DNA from: Hepsetus odoe
Taxonomy: Eukaryota > Chordata > Actinopteri > Characiformes > Hepsetidae
Direction: 5' to 3'
Length of the DNA stretch: 64,000 bases
NCBI GenBank assembly: GCA_017165825.1
Contig: CM029393.1
Span: 6,013,138-6,077,137 of the forward strand
Every line of letters begins with the position of its first letter. Within the stretch, counting starts at the first letter, position 1. The position numbers were made by a program, and so were the translations under genes. Below the pieces are notes generated by a model. That model saw only the letters and a program-made list of their open reading frames with translations. It had not been told where the DNA came from and did not search any database. Below, piece after piece: positions 60,823 through 64,000 of this stretch.

Positions 60823-61477
60823 CATGCTGAGGGGAGCCTATTTGTGCCAGGTTTTTATTTGGCAATAATAATTATTGGTTTGGCTCTCTTCAAACTGGCC
60901 CCAAGCAAATGGTGAGGGAAGGGACTGCATTCCACTATATAGGATTCCTGTTTTGAAAAGAGGAGAATAATCTTTCTGAGAGAGAGTGAGCGAGAGAGTT
61001 TCAAAGGGCTTTGTTTTGATATAGTTTCACAGTAGGGCTGGGAAGAGAGCAGGGGGAAGGGGGCCAGTGTCTGGGAGAGGGGCTAAAGCACCGATATGGA
61101 GCTTAAGTCTCGATCCATTCTAATAAAAACCACTGAAACCAAACAGACCTTGTGTTAGCATGGTCCTGGGAGCTACCTGCAGGCCCTTAGCGGAGCTTGT
61201 TTAGTAAGAGACTCCCCAGAGTACCATGTAGCCTCTGGCACCACTGTACAGATTCTGAGCCTGGAGCTGATGTGAAGTCAGAGAGTCTATATTCAGAACT
61301 ATAATTGTAATTTTGTGCATCAGAAAAGGCCCCTTTCATTTTAACATCACCATTTTCCAACCTCTCAGTTAAAAGGCTGTTTTTGTTTCTATGCTTTTTA
61401 AAGTGCTCTATCAAAATCACTCCCACTCTGATTGGCTTTTTCTAGTGAGCTCTGTTGTGCATCATTTAAAAAATGCT

Positions 61478-61498
61478 AAAAAAAAAAAAAAAAAAAAA
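61478..61498. repeat. A21 homopolymer
   Basis: Uninterrupted A run, possibly an old retroposon tail. No clear body is recognised upstream. Confidence 0.9.
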
Positions 61499-61689
61499 CC
61501 AAAACTTTCTGCAATAGCAACATTCTGCATCATTTGAATGTAAAGATAGCGAAAGAACTTCATTTTTAAGGCTTGTTATTAGAATTCCCTCTCTGCTCTT
61601 TTTGCTCTCATTGACCTCCTCGTCACGCCCCGTTCCCACAGCATGAGTGGATAGTTATAAATTAAAGATTCATTATATTAAAACCATCC

Positions 61690-61935
61690 TGTTCTTCTCA
61701 AACAGTTTCAAACAGAGTTTTGCTCCTTCTCTTTGTATTTTAAAAAACAGCTTAAAATGCACTTGTATACTCAAGCCTTTAGCATTGTTTAACCATATGT
61801 ATGTATTTATAATTTTTATTTTTTACTTTGTTTTAATATTTCCACTTCCACTTCAGATATGAAACAATCAGATATATGAAAGGTGCTATATAAATAAGAT
61901 TATTATTAGTAGTATTAGTATTAGTATTATAATGT
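61690..61935 (+). mobile_element. LINE 3' end with residual ORF2 C-terminus
   Basis: A frame ending at the TAA at about 61789 reads FKKQLKMHLYTQAFSIV then stop. This resembles the LKTHLF..AF C-terminal signature of fish non-LTR reverse transcriptases. It is followed by a T-rich 3'UTR and the tail AAAGGTGCTATATAAATAAG with ATTATTATTAGTAGT. The 5' part is absent (normal 5' truncation). The family is not assigned. Confidence 0.6.
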
Positions 61936-62139
61936 ATTAGTATTATAATTGTTGTTGTTGCTGTTATAGAGAACCATTTTCATGATGAAGTTTACTTCTT
62001 CTGCAGCAGTGCTTAGATATGTTGAAAGTGTTTATGTAAAACTGCCAAGACAGCAGAACATTGCCCAGTGCATCACACTGCCTCCTCTGACTCGCCTCCT
62101 TCCCTTAGTGCAGCCAGGTGCAATCTCTTGAAAGAAGGG

Positions 62140-62417
62140 TCGCAAGCAGTGCTGGAGGCTATCACAGGTCACCAGCCCATCGCAGGGCAAACATAGATTC
62201 ACACACACGCTCACACCTGGTGGGCAGCTTAGCATCTCCAATCCAACTGACGTGCACGTCTTTGGACTGTGGGAGGAAACCAGAGCAGCCAAAAGAAACC
62301 CCTGTAGACACGAGCAGAACATACTCAAGGGAGAGAGGACCTGGATCACACCACCTGGGATTTGGACCATTCGGATCTTCTGGCTGTGACAGCACTACAC
62401 AGCGCACCACCATGGTG
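62140..62417 (-). mobile_element. tRNA-derived SINE, family C, minus strand
   Basis: On the minus strand it starts CCATGGTGGTGCGCTGTGTA with GTGCTGTCACAGCCAGAAGA, a tRNA-like head of the GGTGGCGCAGTGG type. It then carries GGTTTCCTCCCACAGTCCAA and AGACGTGCACGTCAGTTGG, a body common to many fish retroposons. It is diverged, with borders approximate and no clear target duplication. Confidence 0.65.
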
Positions 62418-64000
62418 TTCATCTATCAGTTTTAAAAGGGCTTTGCTTCCATATTTGGACTGAAAAGTGAAAGGTATACATTGAGAGTTTGCAACAAATG
62501 TTTTGATTTAAGAAAAAAAGGAAACGTCCATTTAACTGACCATGTGATTATTGCAGGAATCATTTTCACAAACTCAACAAACACAGATTCTATCAGGGAC
62601 CTTGTAAGGTTTATTTTTTTTAAATGAACGGACTTCATCGGTACCATAAATCCTGCGTCTTATTTGTCTCATGCAGACGAGAGTATATTTGATCAGGTCT
62701 GTTATTAGTATTCTGCATCTGCTCCTTTTGCCCCCATTTACCTCCTCATTGCTCCTCATTCAATTCAGCATGAATGGAGAAAAAGAGAGAGGCCACTTAA
62801 AAGACTTGTGTTCCTGCTGGTGCGTTAACCGAAATGAACAATAACATTTGTTGTTGTTTTTTTTTTATCTCCTGTTTGATTCCCTCAGTAATGCAGACAA
62901 TCAGAGCAAGAGGCGAGCTAAGTGCATTATGCATTAGTGAGTGCCACCTCGCACTTGGCAGTGCTCCTGCCGCTGTTGTCACTTTAGGTTATGCGAGGAG
63001 GAAAGTACTTTAGCCCAGGGAACCGTAGCGCTTCCCCTTTCTCCTTTGCATATGAAGTGGAGGCAAGGAGAGCCAAGCCCCTGCTGCTTCCTCTCTGAGA
63101 GATAGATGCACTGCAGCTTAGCTTCAGCTCACTGGGGTGTCAATAGACTTGTTACACATTAAAATGCAGGTGAACTGAGGACCTTGGCCTTCATATTGAG
63201 AGTTCTGCTGGACTTTGAGACTGCATTTCATGCTCGGGTGGCTGTGGGATGCCTCTGTGGTCTCTAGAGATTAGGATAGTAGCTTTTCAATTATGGCAGT
63301 CTTAATAACCTGTACACAATTTCTTTAAAGTTAAAGGTGTGTTTGAATGATTTCTTTTTCAGATAAATATTTTGAAAGAGTGAAACCTGGGATTTTACAA
63401 CCAAGTATGATTTAAGTGTGAGCTTGTTCTAGTTCTGCTGGAGTTATTCTGCTTTCTGCTGGGACAGCAAGATTTAAGACATATTTAGAAACCAATAGCC
63501 AAAATGTTACATTAACTGAGTATCCAGTCATTGGTCAGTTATCCTTAGCAAGATGACCAGGATTATTGGTTCTTCTGAGAGTGAACTCTTGCAGGTCAGG
63601 CTTTTTCTAATGCTGCCACCTACAGATGATACTTTGCCATGGACTGGCTTTCTTTACACCAGTACGCTTTACCCTATACTATTTTTAATGCCCGCAGACA
63701 ATAAAGATGGTCTCTTTCCCAACCTTTTTTCCTCACAGCCTTGAAGGAGGTTTTTCAGAATTAAGAATTAGTTTTAAAAATCCAGTAATTTTGGAATTTT
63801 GGGAAACACAGTAGGAACTTTACCTGGTAAGTCATTAATGCCCATCAGTTAGAACCTTTCTTAATTATTTTTGCTTTGTCAGCCAACATTGAGCCCTCTG
63901 TAAATCTACAGCCCCTTTTGCTTGCTGCTCACAGTGGCTGAGATTCATAAAGTCAATGTGAAATATCCATGGGACTTTGTATTCATAAAAGCAAGCTCAG
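62418..64000. other. intergenic DNA, terminal part
   Basis: No gene or recognisable repeat beyond short homopolymers. The stretch at about 62690-63070 repeats the theme TCTGCTCCTTTTG, CCATTTACCTCCTC, GCATGAATGGA. A similar block occurs at about 61590-61650 (CTGCTCTTTTTGCTCTCATT, ACCTCCTCGTCAC, GCATGAGTGGA). This points to an old local duplication. The function is unknown. Confidence 0.6.

Overview
This is vertebrate nuclear DNA, almost certainly from a teleost fish. The only protein-coding gene I can support is the 3' half of a PAX7 orthologue on the + strand. The exons are short, have GT-AG borders and lie in long introns. The rest is rich in microsatellites, tRNA-derived SINEs and decayed DNA transposons of kinds common in fish. 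The SINE and interspersed-repeat types hint at an otophysan fish (catfish, characin or relative), but that is a tentative impression. Fish usually carry two co-orthologues (pax7a and pax7b), and I cannot say which this is.

Gene layout: five coding exons join in frame. They are 5631-5830 (linker plus homeodomain residues 1-46), 14777-14942 (homeodomain 47-60 and the start of the tail), 15044-15240 and 32801-33050 (Pro/Ser/Thr/Tyr-rich transactivation region), and 35605-35720 (OAR-like C-terminus and stop). Together they encode the last 309 residues. The paired domain and octapeptide exons lie upstream of the window. The introns are 8,946, 101, 17,560 and 2,554 bp. A 3'UTR follows, with a proximal AATAAA at 37138 and a distal ATTAAA at 38173. 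It contains three seed matches for miR-1/206 and one Pumilio-type site.

Non-coding content: intron 7 (15241-32800) is the most structured part. It holds a CpG-rich block at 19675-20175, an octamer minisatellite, a polypyrimidine array of about 770 bp (20911-21680) that runs into an AT repeat, a hAT-like relic and a possible piggyBac-like element. From about 38.2 kb to the end no gene is visible. That region holds three types of tRNA-derived SINE (one copy with a perfect 9-bp target duplication), two perfect 16-bp hairpins, a hAT-like relic interrupted by a 541-bp mariner-type MITE, LINE 3' ends and many microsatellites. Between the repeats are stretches of repeat-free, mixed-composition DNA that look like candidate conserved regulatory elements. 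This would fit a regulatory landscape around a developmental transcription factor, but conservation cannot be tested here.

How it works together: the coding exons supply DNA binding and transactivation for PAX7, a factor in neural tube, neural crest and pigment lineages and muscle stem cells. The most interesting leads are the intronic CpG block as a possible alternative or antisense promoter, the predicted immediate stop after retained intron 8, the myogenic-miRNA sites in the 3'UTR, and the twin hairpins at 43.1-43.25 kb. I found no convincing previously undescribed system.
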